Origin: Arthrobacter sp. DNA4
Lineage (GTDB): Bacteria; Actinomycetota; Actinomycetes; Actinomycetales; Micrococcaceae
DNA length: 64,000 nucleotides
Assembly: GCF_024362385.1 (NCBI RefSeq)
Contig: NZ_CP101466.1
Coordinates: forward strand, 3,596,001-3,660,000
Direction: 5' to 3'
A program made the translations under genes and the position numbers. The notes beneath the pieces are model-generated. The model was not told the origin of the DNA and ran no database searches. It was given only the letters and a program-made list of their open reading frames with translations. This document shows positions 35,695 to 44,545 of the stretch, piece after piece; position 1 is the first letter of the stretch, and the number at the start of each line of letters is the position of its first letter.

Positions 35695-37422
35695 GTGGCG
35701 CTTTCAGGAAGGGGACGACGCCGGGCCGTGCTGGCAGGTGCCGCGGCGGCGGCTTTGGTGATCCTCGCCGTCGTCCTTTCCCTGGCGTTACGCGGCGGCC
35801 CACCTGCCGCAGACCCGCCGGCGTCGAACGCGCCCGCAACAGCCGCGCCCGCTGCCGCCGACCCTGCCACGGCGGCCGCCGCCGGCCCCGCAGCAGCTGC
35901 CGCCAACCCCAACGGGATCGGCAAGATCAAGCACGTGGTGATCATCACCCAGGAAAACAGATCCTTCGACAGCTACTTCGGGACGTACCCCGGGGCCGAC
36001 GGGATTCCCATGAAGGACGGCAAGCCCACGGTGTGCGTTCCGGACCCTGCCGAGGGTGGCTGCGTCAGGCCCTTCTACAACTCGGCGGACAGCAACGCCG
36101 GCGGCCCGCACAGCCATGCCGACGCCACCGCTGACATCAACGGCGGGGCCATGGACGGGTTTGTGGCGCAGGCGGAGAAAGGGCTGTCAGGCTGCGGCGC
36201 CACTAGCACCAAATGCCAGTACAGCACCACCATGCCCACCGATGTAATGGGCTACCACGACGGGCGGGACCTGCCCAACTACTGGGCCTATGCGCAGAAC
36301 TTCACCCTCCAGGACCATCTGTTCGCCTCCGCCGCCTCTTGGAGCCTGCCGGCGCACCTGTACCTGGTCTCGGAATGGTCGGCCAAATGCACCAAGGCCG
36401 GGGACCCGTCGTCGTGCGTGAACGCCCTGCAGGACCCGGACCCCGAACCGGAGCCGCAGATCATCAAGGACACGCTGATCGGCAAGTGCCAGGCCGGGAT
36501 GGACCTGGACCCCTGCCGGGAGGCGCTGGAAGCTGCGGGCATCGACCCGGGCCTCGCCGCCCAGATTGACCAGCTCATCGGCACCAGCTGCAAGCCCACC
36601 GATTCGTACGCCATCTGCCAGGCGGCGGTGGATGCCGCCTCCGTGTCCGACGACCTGAAGAAGAAGCTCACCGAGGCCGCCAAGAAACTGGAACTGCCGG
36701 ACTACGCCTGGACCGACCTGACGTTCCTGCTGCACAAGCACAAAATCCCGTGGGCCTACTACGTGTTCAACGGCACCGAACCGGACTGCCGCAATGACGC
36801 CGCCACCTGCGATCCGGTGAAGCAGGACGCCAAGACCCCCGGACTGTGGAATCCGCTGCTGTACTTCGACACGGTCAAGGAGGACGGCGAGCAGGGCAAC
36901 ATCAAGCCGCTGAGCGGTTTCTATGACGCCGCCAAAAACGGGACCCTGCCGGCGGTCACCTGGGTGGCGCCGACGGACAAAGTCAGCGAACACGCGCCCG
37001 CGAAGATCAGCACCGGGCAGGCCTACGTGGCCGGGCTCATCAACGCCGTGATGAGCGGGCCGGACTGGGACAGCACCGCCATTTTCCTCAGCTGGGACGA
37101 CTGGGGCGGATTCTATGACCACGAAAACCCGCCGGTGGTGGACAACAACGGCTACGGGCTGCGCGTCCCGGGCCTGGTGATCAGCCCCTACGCGAAGAAG
37201 GGGTTCATCGACCACCAGGTCCTCAGCCACGACGCCTACTTCAAGTTCATCGAGGACGATTTCCTGGGCGGCGAGCGCATCGACCCCGCCACTGACGGCA
37301 GGCCGGACGCCCGCCCTGATGTCCGCGAGAACAACCCGCAGCTGGGCGACCTGGCACAGTCCTTCGACTTCACCCAGGCACCGCTGCCGCCGCTCATCCT
37401 GCCCAACGCCACCACCTACTGA
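35695..37422 (+). CDS. Membrane-anchored phosphoesterase (phospholipase C family)
   Basis: 575 residues. An N-terminal hydrophobic helix (about 11-33) anchors it, followed by an Ala/Pro-rich stalk. The catalytic domain begins HVVIITQENRSFDSYFGTYP, the classic phosphatidylcholine-PLC/AcpA motif with nucleophile and metal ligands, and ends FLSWDDWGGFYDHENPP and SHDAYFKFIEDDFL. An insertion of about 110 residues with several cysteines (CTKAGDPSSCVNAL to CRNDAATCDP) sits mid-domain and may be disulfide-bonded. The GTG start lies one base after the previous stop, so the two phosphatases are co-expressed, presumably for phosphate scavenging. Confidence 0.88.
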   Translation: MALSGRGRRRAVLAGAAAAALVILAVVLSLALRGGPPAADPPASNAPATAAPAAADPATAAAAGPAAAAANPNGIGKIKHVVIITQENRSFDSYFGTYPGADGIPMKDGKPTVCVPDPAEGGCVRPFYNSADSNAGGPHSHADATADINGGAMDGFVAQAEKGLSGCGATSTKCQYSTTMPTDVMGYHDGRDLPNYWAYAQNFTLQDHLFASAASWSLPAHLYLVSEWSAKCTKAGDPSSCVNALQDPDPEPEPQIIKDTLIGKCQAGMDLDPCREALEAAGIDPGLAAQIDQLIGTSCKPTDSYAICQAAVDAASVSDDLKKKLTEAAKKLELPDYAWTDLTFLLHKHKIPWAYYVFNGTEPDCRNDAATCDPVKQDAKTPGLWNPLLYFDTVKEDGEQGNIKPLSGFYDAAKNGTLPAVTWVAPTDKVSEHAPAKISTGQAYVAGLINAVMSGPDWDSTAIFLSWDDWGGFYDHENPPVVDNNGYGLRVPGLVISPYAKKGFIDHQVLSHDAYFKFIEDDFLGGERIDPATDGRPDARPDVRENNPQLGDLAQSFDFTQAPLPPLILPNATTY

Positions 37423-37454
37423 CCGCCGGGCCCGCCGCCCGGACGCGTCCGGTC
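37421..37454. terminator. Palindromic convergent terminator (candidate)
   Basis: Stem CCGGGC/GCCCGG at 37426-37442 and an adjacent perfect palindrome, CCGGACGCGTCCGG (37439-37452), between two convergent genes. Stems are short and no T-run follows. Confidence 0.4.
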
Positions 37455-38979
37455 AGGTAGCAGCCCCCTCTGCAGGATTTGCCGTGCGCGGCGCAGTGTC
37501 GGATTGCGGCGCCACGTCAGGTTGCCTCGTTTCGTCCGGCACTGCTTCAGCCAGGAGCACGGCCGGAGGCTCTGCCGGAACGGCAGCGGCCGCTGTGCCG
37601 GCGGGGGCGGGCTTGATGTTCTGGTTGACATGGAAGAAGTTGTCGGGGTCGTACTTTGCCTTGAGGTCTGCAAGCCGCGCGTAGTTCGACCCGAGGGTGT
37701 CCTCGATCCTGGCCTGGTCATCTGCGTCCTGGAAGTTAAGGTAGCCACCGGGCTCCGAGAATTCGTGGAGCGCGGTCCAGTACTCCCGGACCCACGCGAT
37801 GTTCCTGTCGTTCTCGGACGGATCGGGCCACTGCGCCGCGATAACAGGCGCAAAGTCCACGTTACGGTAAGCGAAGGCGGTGGCCTCGGGAGCTACGCGC
37901 CCCACGGCGCCGTCGATCGGATAGAAGTGGTTGGCGGAGTGGACGCTGGGAATGCCCGGAGCGTATGCGACGGCGGTGCGGAGCGCATCATCGCTGAGGG
38001 TGCGGAGGAAATCGGCCTTCCAGTAGCCCTGCAGCCCGGGGATGCCGCTCAGGCCGTCGAACATGATGTTCAGTGCCGGGTACGGCATCGGGGCAAAGAA
38101 GCTGCCCAGCACCTGCCCGGCGTCAAGCATTGCCTGCCAGTGCGCGGGGCCGGCGTCAAGGTCACCGGTCCACATTCCCGCGATCACGGCCACGGGCTTC
38201 CCATGCCATTCCTCGGGAAGGAACGGAACCGGAGGACCTTGGTGGAATCCCAGGAAAGCCCCCATTTCTTCGGGTTCGGCAGCAATCCACTCGCGGTAGG
38301 CCGCACCAACTTCGGCTCCGGTCGCGGCATCGAAGAACATGATCCCCACATGGACCATGTCCACGGGGTGCACGCGGAATTCCATCGACGTGACCACTCC
38401 GAAGTTGCCGCTGCCCCCGCGGAGCGCCCAGAACAGGTCGACGTTTTCGGCTTCGCTGGCAGTGACAAAGGTCCCGTCAGCGAGGACGACATCGGCAGCA
38501 ACGAGGTTGTCGCAGGACAACCCGTACTTGCGGGACAGGTACCCGATACCGCCGCCGAGGGTCAGGCCGGCGACGCCGGTTGAGCCGATGATGCCCCCTG
38601 TGCTTGCCAGCCCGAATGCATGCGTGGCGTGGTTGTAGTCTGCCCATGTTGCGCCGGGCTCCACCCGGGCCAGCCTTGCCGCAGGGTCCACGCGCACTCC
38701 CCGGCGGGCCGAGAAGTCAAGGACCAGGCCGCCGTCGACCGTTCCAAATCCTGGCGCGCTGTGCCCGCCGCCGCGCACGGCAACTTCAATCCCCAGGCCC
38801 CGGGCGAAGCGTACGGCCGCCAGGACGTCCGCGACCTGCGACACCCGGAGGACCGCTGCGGGACGACGGTCGATCATCCCGTTGTACACAAGGCGCGCGG
38901 CCTCGTACTCGGCGTCGCCTTCTTCGATAACCTGCCCGCGGACCTGTTCGCGGAGCACGTCGAAACGATCGCTACCCAT
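37453..38979 (-). CDS. FAD-binding BBE-family oxidoreductase
   Basis: 508 residues of the berberine-bridge-enzyme/VAO family. FAD is likely bicovalently bound by the His in RGGGHSAPGFG and the Cys in YGLSCDNLVA. The substrate domain precedes the BBE C-terminus YLNFQDADDQARIEDTLG with the NYARLADLKAKYDPDNFFH motif. An extra Ala/Pro-rich tail of about 45 residues follows, unusual for the family. Members oxidise sugars, alkaloids or phenolics; there is no signal peptide. The ATG at 38979 follows GGAG at 5 bases. Confidence 0.9.
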   Translation of the reverse strand: MGSDRFDVLREQVRGQVIEEGDAEYEAARLVYNGMIDRRPAAVLRVSQVADVLAAVRFARGLGIEVAVRGGGHSAPGFGTVDGGLVLDFSARRGVRVDPAARLARVEPGATWADYNHATHAFGLASTGGIIGSTGVAGLTLGGGIGYLSRKYGLSCDNLVAADVVLADGTFVTASEAENVDLFWALRGGSGNFGVVTSMEFRVHPVDMVHVGIMFFDAATGAEVGAAYREWIAAEPEEMGAFLGFHQGPPVPFLPEEWHGKPVAVIAGMWTGDLDAGPAHWQAMLDAGQVLGSFFAPMPYPALNIMFDGLSGIPGLQGYWKADFLRTLSDDALRTAVAYAPGIPSVHSANHFYPIDGAVGRVAPEATAFAYRNVDFAPVIAAQWPDPSENDRNIAWVREYWTALHEFSEPGGYLNFQDADDQARIEDTLGSNYARLADLKAKYDPDNFFHVNQNIKPAPAGTAAAAVPAEPPAVLLAEAVPDETRQPDVAPQSDTAPRTANPAEGAAT

Positions 38980-39130
38980 CACAACTCCATTTTTTGCGTC
39001 GGAGACCAAGGGCAGCCGGTTCCATCCGAGGCCCAGCGGGCGCCGGCATGATGATTCTTTCGGTATACGCCCGGGCCTGAAGAGGGTCAAGAGCGCTCCG
39101 GCTCACCCGGCTGCGGAGACGGCCGGGGCG

Positions 39131-40277
39131 CTATGGGGTGGCGAGCGTGCAGTCCGCCGCGTCCTCCACCACCCGCTCCAGGTCCCCGGTGCGGTGCAGC
39201 ACCTCCATCTGCCGCACGGCGCCGGTGCCGTCGGCCAGCAGCCTGTCCACCAGCTCCTCCACCCGCTTCAGGTCACCCATGTCCTCCAGCGCGCCCCGGA
39301 CGTGGTGCAGCAGTGAATTCACGACGGCGAGCGCGGGCGCGGGGCGGTGCGTTTGGGGATCCAGCAGCTCACCCCGCAGGCCCCACCGGCTTGCCTTCCA
39401 GCCCGCCAGCCTGAGCAGCGCCGACGGGACGGAGACGGGGTCGATCCCCTCCCGCCATTCCCTGGCAGCGGTTTCCACCAGTCCCCGGGCGATTCCCGCC
39501 AGCAGCACCGTGTTTTCCGGCCGCAGGCATACGTCTGCCACACGGATCTCCACCGTGGGATAGTGCCGGGAGAGCCGGGCATCGAAGTAGACCATGCCCT
39601 CGTCCATGGCCACGCCGGTGCTCACCATGTCATGCACCAGTTGGTGGTAGGAGTCCGGGGTGCCAAGGATTTCCAGCGGCCCGGCGGACGGCCAGCGGTT
39701 CCAGACCTGGGAGCGGTAGCTGGCGTAGCCGCTGTCCTGGCCGTGCCAGAACGGGGAATTGGCGCTCAGCGCAACGAGCACCGGCAGCCAGTTCCGCATC
39801 CGGTCCAGCACGGCCACGGCCTCCTCCGGCGACTCCACCGAGACGTGGATGTGGCAGCCGCAGGTGAGCTGTTCCCTGGCGGTCAGCCCGTACTCCTCCA
39901 TCATGGCCCGGAACCTGCGCAGCTGCACCGGATGGGGATCGGCAGGAAGCGGGGAGGTTCCCAGCGCGGCCACCCTGACGCCCACGTCCTCGGCCGCCTG
40001 GTGGGCAATGGCGCGACCGGCCACGATGTCCTGCTCGAGTTTTGCCAAGGTGGCGTGCGGCGGGCTGACCACCTCGATCATTTCCTGCTGGAACTCGGCC
40101 GTCAGGACTGGGCCCGGACGCGGCCTCCAGCGGACGGACGTAAAGGTCAAGGAGGGCGCCTGCCATCGGGACTGCTTCCCCGGTTCCGGGGTCCACCAGG
40201 AGCAACTCCTCTTCGATGCCGAACGTCCGCCTGCCTGCGCCCGCGCCGCCGGTGCCGTCATTGCCGTAGGTGTCCAT
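39131..40277 (-). pseudogene. YbdK-type carboxylate-amine ligase (glutamate-cysteine ligase family 2), frameshifted
   Basis: The N-terminal frame starts at 40277 with RRTFGIEEELLLVDPGTGEA, the family ATP/substrate signature, then leaves the conserved pattern near 40109. The other frame continues with VLTAEFQQEMIEVVSPPHAT, CGCHIHVSVESPEEAV and HYPTVEIRVADVCLRP, all family hallmarks, to 39131. One extra A at about 40109 accounts for the shift: the 1147-base span is one more than a multiple of three, giving 381 residues when corrected. YbdK-like enzymes make gamma-glutamyl-cysteine weakly; true substrates are unclear. Confidence 0.85.
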
Positions 40278-40584
40278 CGTCGTCGTCCCCTATCCCCTGC
40301 ACCGTTGCAAGTTCCTTCCAGAAGCACCCCAGCGTGACCGCACGGTCCACCTGGACGTCCATGCCCTTCACACGCCGTCGGAAGAAGATAATAATAAGCA
40401 CCCTTATCAATGGGTGGGAAGGGGTGCCGCCCGGCGCCTCCGCTGTACTTCAGTCCTACCCGCAGGTAAATTTGGACTGTGACGGGCGCCATACCCGTCC
40501 TCCCGGGCCCTTCTGCAAAGGCCCAGCGGGAGCAGCTGCTGTAGCCCAACGGCAGCGCCTTATGCAAGAGCGAAAGAGCCAAGC
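40278..40584. other. 307-base intergenic region between divergent genes
   Basis: Holds the promoters of the YbdK gene (left) and a small hypothetical gene (right). The only notable element is an AT-rich patch, GATAATAATAAGCACCCTTAT, around 40387-40407, containing an ATAAG-CACC-CTTAT inverted repeat that could be an operator. A tRNA-like fragment near 40540 does not fold into a full tRNA. Confidence 0.5.
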
Positions 40585-40842
40585 ATGTCGGCCTCGCATT
40601 TCCAGCAATTCCTTGATGAAGCAACCACGCCCGATCCCTCCGGTGATTCCCCCCTTGGCCCCGATTGCCTTTACGGCCTTTATGTCAGCTGGGCGGCGCT
40701 GCACGGCCTGAGCCCCAAGCCGGACCAGGCCTTCCGCGCCGGGATGCTGCGCTGCGGCGTGGACGTCCGGAACTCCCGGCTCAGGATGACCGGCCCTGCG
40801 GCGGCCGACTACATCCTCAGCAGCTACCCGGCCGTCGCGTGA
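40585..40842 (+). CDS. Small hypothetical protein
   Basis: 85 residues, predicted helical and soluble. LGPDCLYGLYVSWAALHG, PDQAFRAGMLRCGVDV and RMTGPAAADYILSSYPA read like a compact winged-helix or primase-C-terminal type domain, but no family can be named with confidence. Its stop overlaps the next ATG (TGATG), so the two small genes form one unit. Confidence 0.65.
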   Translation: MSASHFQQFLDEATTPDPSGDSPLGPDCLYGLYVSWAALHGLSPKPDQAFRAGMLRCGVDVRNSRLRMTGPAAADYILSSYPAVA

Positions 40843-41078
40843 TGGGCGGGTACTCCGGAATCCGGCGCAAGGACGTGTGTGACGTGCTGGTCCACGACGG
40901 TCACTACGTCCACTGTGGGCAGGTGATGACGGCCAGCGGAGCCGAAATGCGCAGCATCCACGGCACCTACGGACAGGTCCCGGGAGTCCTGGGGGTCTAC
41001 CTGGCCACCAGGGTGCTGCGCTGCGCCTGCGGCTTCCAGATCGAGATCCCGGACCAGGAAAGCCCCGTCCCGGACTGA
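40842..41078 (+). CDS. Small Cys/His-containing hypothetical protein
   Basis: 78 residues. Cysteines and histidines are spaced as in a small metal site: CDVLVHDGHYVHCGQ near residue 13 and CACGFQIEIP near residue 60. It may be a zinc-ribbon-like protein; no function is known. Start ATG 40842 overlaps the stop of the preceding gene, giving translational coupling. It ends 31 bases before the convergent ligase gene. Confidence 0.6.
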   Translation: MGGYSGIRRKDVCDVLVHDGHYVHCGQVMTASGAEMRSIHGTYGQVPGVLGVYLATRVLRCACGFQIEIPDQESPVPD

Positions 41079-41109
41079 TGGCCTCCCCGACTGGCCGGCC
41101 TTGGCCGGG

Positions 41110-42471
41110 TCAGGGTGATCTCCGCAGTGCCCGGACAAAGGGCGCTTTGCCCAGGGGTGTGCGTTCGAGCTGGTCCACCGCCTGCACGTCCACGGAAAGG
41201 CCGGCCACGCCTGCTGCCTCCAGTGCTGCCGCCACGTCCGTGCGCACTCCCTCAAGGGAGGCACCGGGGACCAGGCCTGTGACCAGGACGCGCAGTCCGT
41301 AGGCTTCCTGGAGCACCTGCCATCCAGAGGCTGCCACGTCGTCGAGCACCAGGTGGAAGACGTTGGGGTGGATACTGACGATGCCTTTCCTGCCCGCGAG
41401 CTGGAGGACGTCCTCGAGGCGTCCTTCAACGTCCTCGAGCAGCTGGAAGGACCGGCCGCAGGGGCAGCCGCGCCCGTCCAGCCTGATGGTGTCCGACATT
41501 TCGTAGCGGATCAGCGGCAACGTGCGGGAGAACAGCACGGTCACCAGCAGCTTCGCCCCGGTGGTTCCCGGCGGAACCAGGTTGCCTGCGGGGTCCACCG
41601 GTTCCACGATGACCAGGTCCTCGTACACATGCCGGTTCCGGTAGGCGCAGGGGGAAGCGATCCCGGCTGTTTCAGTGGCGGCATAGACGTCGAACGGTGT
41701 GGTTCCCCAGGCCGCCTGCATCTCGGCCGCAGCCTGGGCGGTAAGCACTTCGGAAGCAGACGTGATGCCTTGGGGTGCAATATGCAGCCGCCCCTCCCGC
41801 TGCTCGGCCGCCAGCGGCCCCAAGGCTGAGGCGTATCCCACCAGCACCCTGGGCTGGAACCGGTTGAGCGCTGCCACCGTCTCCTCCATGGGTGCTGTGA
41901 CGTCCAGGCGGAGCGTGGGGACCAGCCGGGACCGGACAGAGGCACCCACGACGGCGGACTGGTGGCTGGGCGCCCGGGAGCTCAACAGCGCCGTCTTCAG
42001 TGGGCGGCGCGGGTTGGGTGCGATTCCGGCCCAATCGTTGGCCCGGGCGTAGGATGCCAGGACCGAGGCCCACTCGGAGCGGTTCCAGGCAAATATCCCC
42101 CGCCCGCCAGTGGTCCCGGCCGTCGCGGCAACCCACCATCGCCCCCTGAACGGCCGGCCGGGATCACCACCGATTGCCGTGAGGGCACGCAGGTGGTCTT
42201 CAAGAGCGGCGCGGCTCAGGTCCGGCGTGGTTATCGCTTCATCAAAGTGCTCCATAAGGTCCGCTTTGGTGACGGACGGCAATTCCTGCAACGGTGCGTC
42301 GTGCAGACCGGCGTGCCGGTGCCGGTAGAACTCCGAGCCGGCATAGGTTGCCGCGCGCAGCCGGTGCAGCGCCTGTTCCTGGTGGGCGGCGATCCGGGCT
42401 GGATCCCACCCGTCCCTGCGGCGCCATGCCGCCCGAAGGGACAGCACCTGCGAGAGGAGACGGACGTTCAT
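41110..42471 (-). CDS. PaaK-like adenylate-forming enzyme
   Basis: 453 residues, similar in layout to phenylacetate-CoA ligase and coenzyme F390 synthetase-like proteins. The ATP loop is VAATAGTTGGRGIFAWN (shorter than in typical ligases), the adenylate motif is VYAATETAGIASPC, and PLIRYEMSDTIRLDGRGCPC is the family hinge with a CPCG zinc-like motif. The C-terminal RTPLGKAPFVRAL carries the catalytic Lys. Substrate unknown. The start ATG 42471 lies inside the ATGA overlap with a small upstream gene, which explains the missing ribosome site. Confidence 0.85.
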   Translation of the reverse strand: MNVRLLSQVLSLRAAWRRRDGWDPARIAAHQEQALHRLRAATYAGSEFYRHRHAGLHDAPLQELPSVTKADLMEHFDEAITTPDLSRAALEDHLRALTAIGGDPGRPFRGRWWVAATAGTTGGRGIFAWNRSEWASVLASYARANDWAGIAPNPRRPLKTALLSSRAPSHQSAVVGASVRSRLVPTLRLDVTAPMEETVAALNRFQPRVLVGYASALGPLAAEQREGRLHIAPQGITSASEVLTAQAAAEMQAAWGTTPFDVYAATETAGIASPCAYRNRHVYEDLVIVEPVDPAGNLVPPGTTGAKLLVTVLFSRTLPLIRYEMSDTIRLDGRGCPCGRSFQLLEDVEGRLEDVLQLAGRKGIVSIHPNVFHLVLDDVAASGWQVLQEAYGLRVLVTGLVPGASLEGVRTDVAAALEAAGVAGLSVDVQAVDQLERTPLGKAPFVRALRRSP

Positions 42472-42644
42472 GGCAGGCTGCCGCATCGAAGCACGGCCGG
42501 CCCGGCGTTGCATTCGCCCTCGTCTAACTCCCCGTGGCCCGTGTCGTCGTCCCAATACATCATGGCCCTGCCCCTTCCGGCCTTGAAGTCGCAACACTCC
42601 CAGTGTTGATCTTCCGCGGCCCGCCCCTGCAGCGTCAGGGTCAT
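42468..42644 (-). CDS. 58-residue Cys-containing small protein coupled to the PaaK-like enzyme
   Basis: A short acidic protein with four cysteines (HWECCDFKAGRGRAMMYWDD, then GECNAGPAVLRCGSLP). Its TGA overlaps the ATG of the ligase gene (ATGA), the usual sign of a real, translationally coupled gene here. ATG 42644 is preceded by GGGGA; a GTG at 42677 would lengthen it by 11 residues. No family recognised. It could be a metal-binding partner or a substrate carrier for the ligase (speculation). Confidence 0.55.
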   Translation of the reverse strand: MTLTLQGRAAEDQHWECCDFKAGRGRAMMYWDDDTGHGELDEGECNAGPAVLRCGSLP

Positions 42645-42761
42645 AGGTCCCCGCGCATCGGCGGGCCCGGGACGCACCTCCGACGTGCCACTTCAAGCCT
42701 TTCGGGTAAGGGGATGCAAACCTTCGTGGCGCAGGGCGCGTGGCAGTGTTTTACTGCCAGC

Positions 42762-43484
42762 ATGTCTGAAACCCTCAAGCTCAACCGCAATGAGCCCCAC
42801 GACAGCAGCGTGGCTGCACGCCTGAACTGGCTGCGGGCCGGTGTACTGGGCGCGAACGACGGCATCGTCTCCGTCGCGGCAACCGTGGTGGGCGTCGCGG
42901 GCGTGACCAACGACCTGGCGCCCATCCTGGTGGCGGGCACCGCCGCTGTAGTGGGCGGTGCCGTGTCCATGGCCCTGGGCGAATACGTTTCCGTGAGCAG
43001 CCAGAGTGACAGCCAGCGTGCGCTGATTGAGAAGGAGCGCCAGGAGCTCCGGGACGATCCGGAAGGCGAACTGGACGAACTTGCCCACATCTACCAGGCG
43101 AAGGGCCTCAGCGAAGCCACCGCACGAACTGTTGCCGAAGAGTTGACGGCAAAGGACGCACTGAAGGCGCACCTGTCCGCCGAGCTGAACATCGACGAAG
43201 AAGAAGTGGTCAGCCCCTGGCACGCCGCCTTCGCCTCCGCGATCGCATTCACGGTCGGCGCCATCCTGCCCATGCTGGCCATCATTTTCCCGCCGGAGGA
43301 AGCCCGGATCCCCGTCACATTTGTTGCAGTCATCCTGGCGTTGGCCCTCACCGGGACCGTCAGCGCCAAGATCGGCGGAAGCTCCAAGCGCAAGGCCACC
43401 ATCAGGCTGGTGGTGGGCGGGGCACTGGCGATGGCGTTCACCTTCGCGGTGGGCAGCCTGCTGGGCACCACCGGCATCGCCTAG
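42762..43484 (+). CDS. VIT/CCC1-family iron/manganese transporter
   Basis: 240 residues with five membrane helices in the VIT1 arrangement. ARLNWLRAGVLGANDGIVSV is the first-helix signature, MALGEYVSVSSQSD the second. The soluble metal-binding middle segment is rich in Glu and Lys (EKERQELRDDPEGELDEL to LNIDEEEVVSPWHAA). It moves Fe(II) or Mn(II) out of the cytosol. The ATG lies after a short unmarked leader; transcribed alone, divergent from the ligase unit. Confidence 0.92.
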   Translation: MSETLKLNRNEPHDSSVAARLNWLRAGVLGANDGIVSVAATVVGVAGVTNDLAPILVAGTAAVVGGAVSMALGEYVSVSSQSDSQRALIEKERQELRDDPEGELDELAHIYQAKGLSEATARTVAEELTAKDALKAHLSAELNIDEEEVVSPWHAAFASAIAFTVGAILPMLAIIFPPEEARIPVTFVAVILALALTGTVSAKIGGSSKRKATIRLVVGGALAMAFTFAVGSLLGTTGIA

Positions 43485-43646
43485 CAGCCCGTCACTCCGC
43501 CCGTCCCACTGTCAGTCCGTACGGCCGCAAAACCCCTTCACATCAGCAACCTCCGCGCGTAGGGTGAACCACACAGCCGCTGGTCCTTCCGGGCCCGCGG
43601 TGGGCTCATGCAGTTGGGCTTCGGGAGCATGCCGGAGGGACCACAG

Positions 43647-44531
43647 GTGGGTAAGAGACCATTGAAGAACCGCGTGCGGCGCTTCGCGGCACTGGCCGCG
43701 GGCCTGATGGCCCTGCCCGCGCTGACCTCCTGCTCCGACCTGGTGTCCCGTGGCTTCCTTCCCGGTGCCCGTGACACCACCAACAACACCGAGCTGATCA
43801 CGGACCTGTGGGTCAACTCCTGGATTGCTGCACTGGTGGTTGGCATCATCACCTGGGGGCTGATGATCTGGGTCATCGTGGCTTACCGGCGCAGGAAGAA
43901 CACCGTGGGATTTCCGCCGCAACTGAGCTACAACCTCCCCCTGGAAGTCTTCTACCTGGCCATCCCGCTGATCGTCATCGGGGTCCTGTTCGTCTTCACG
44001 GACCGGGAGCAGCGGGCCATCGACGAGCGCTACCCCAACCCGGACGTGGTGATCGACGTCTTCGGCAAACAGTGGTCCTGGGATTTCAACTACGTCAAGG
44101 AGCAGGTCCACGAGGACGCCGGACAGCAGGCCCACCTGACCGGTGACTATGGCGCGCCGGACCGGCTGCCGACGCTCTACCTTCCCGTCGGCAAGAAAGT
44201 GGAGCTGCATCTCCAGTCCCGCGACGTGCAGCATTCGTTCTGGGTGGTGGATTTCCTGCAGAAGCGCGACCTCTACCCGGGCCACGAACAGTACAACCCG
44301 TACATCAGCATTACGCCCAACCGCATCGGCGAATACATGGGCAAGTGCGCCGAACTATGCGGCGAGTACCACTCCGAGATGCTTTTCAAGGTCCGGGTGG
44401 TCAGCCAGCAGGACTATGACAGCCACATCGCCGACCTGAAGGCGAAGGGAAACACCGGCAACCTGGGCACAGACTTCGACAGGGCGCCGATATCAGCCCC
44501 TGCACCGCAGGCCATGGAACCAGCACAGTAA
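43647..44531 (+). CDS. ctaC: Cytochrome c oxidase subunit II
   Basis: About 294 residues. Lipoprotein-type signal ending LPALTSC, then two membrane helices and the periplasmic cupredoxin domain. The CuA ligands are complete in [14 protein letters not shown] with the upstream His in [10 protein letters not shown]. Electron entry is marked by KQWSWDFNY. The GTG at 43647 has GGAGGG 7 bases upstream; ATG 43608 and 43629 are alternatives. It precedes ctaD by 14 bases. Subunit III and the cytochrome bc1-type genes are not in the window. Confidence 0.93.
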   Translation: MGKRPLKNRVRRFAALAAGLMALPALTSCSDLVSRGFLPGARDTTNNTELITDLWVNSWIAALVVGIITWGLMIWVIVAYRRRKNTVGFPPQLSYNLPLEVFYLAIPLIVIGVLFVFTDREQRAIDERYPNPDVVIDVFGKQWSWDFNYVKEQVHEDAGQQAHLTGDYGAPDRLPTLYLPVGKKVELHLQSRDVQHSFWVVDFLQKRDLYPGHEQYNPYISITPNRIGEYMGKCAELCGEYHSEMLFKVRVVSQQDYDSHIADLKAKGNTGNLGTDFDRAPISAPAPQAMEPAQ

Positions 44532-44545
44532 AGGACGGCACTGTA

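Noticed and set aside
40531..40575. tRNA-like fragment (TGTAGCCCAACGGCAGCGCC)
   Set aside because: Resembles a D-arm but no T-arm (GGTTCGA-type) or matching acceptor stem follows within 60 bases; probably coincidence or a remnant.
42593..42607. AACACT-CCC-AGTGTT palindrome
   Set aside because: Six-base arms only and inside the small coupled gene; too short to claim as an operator.
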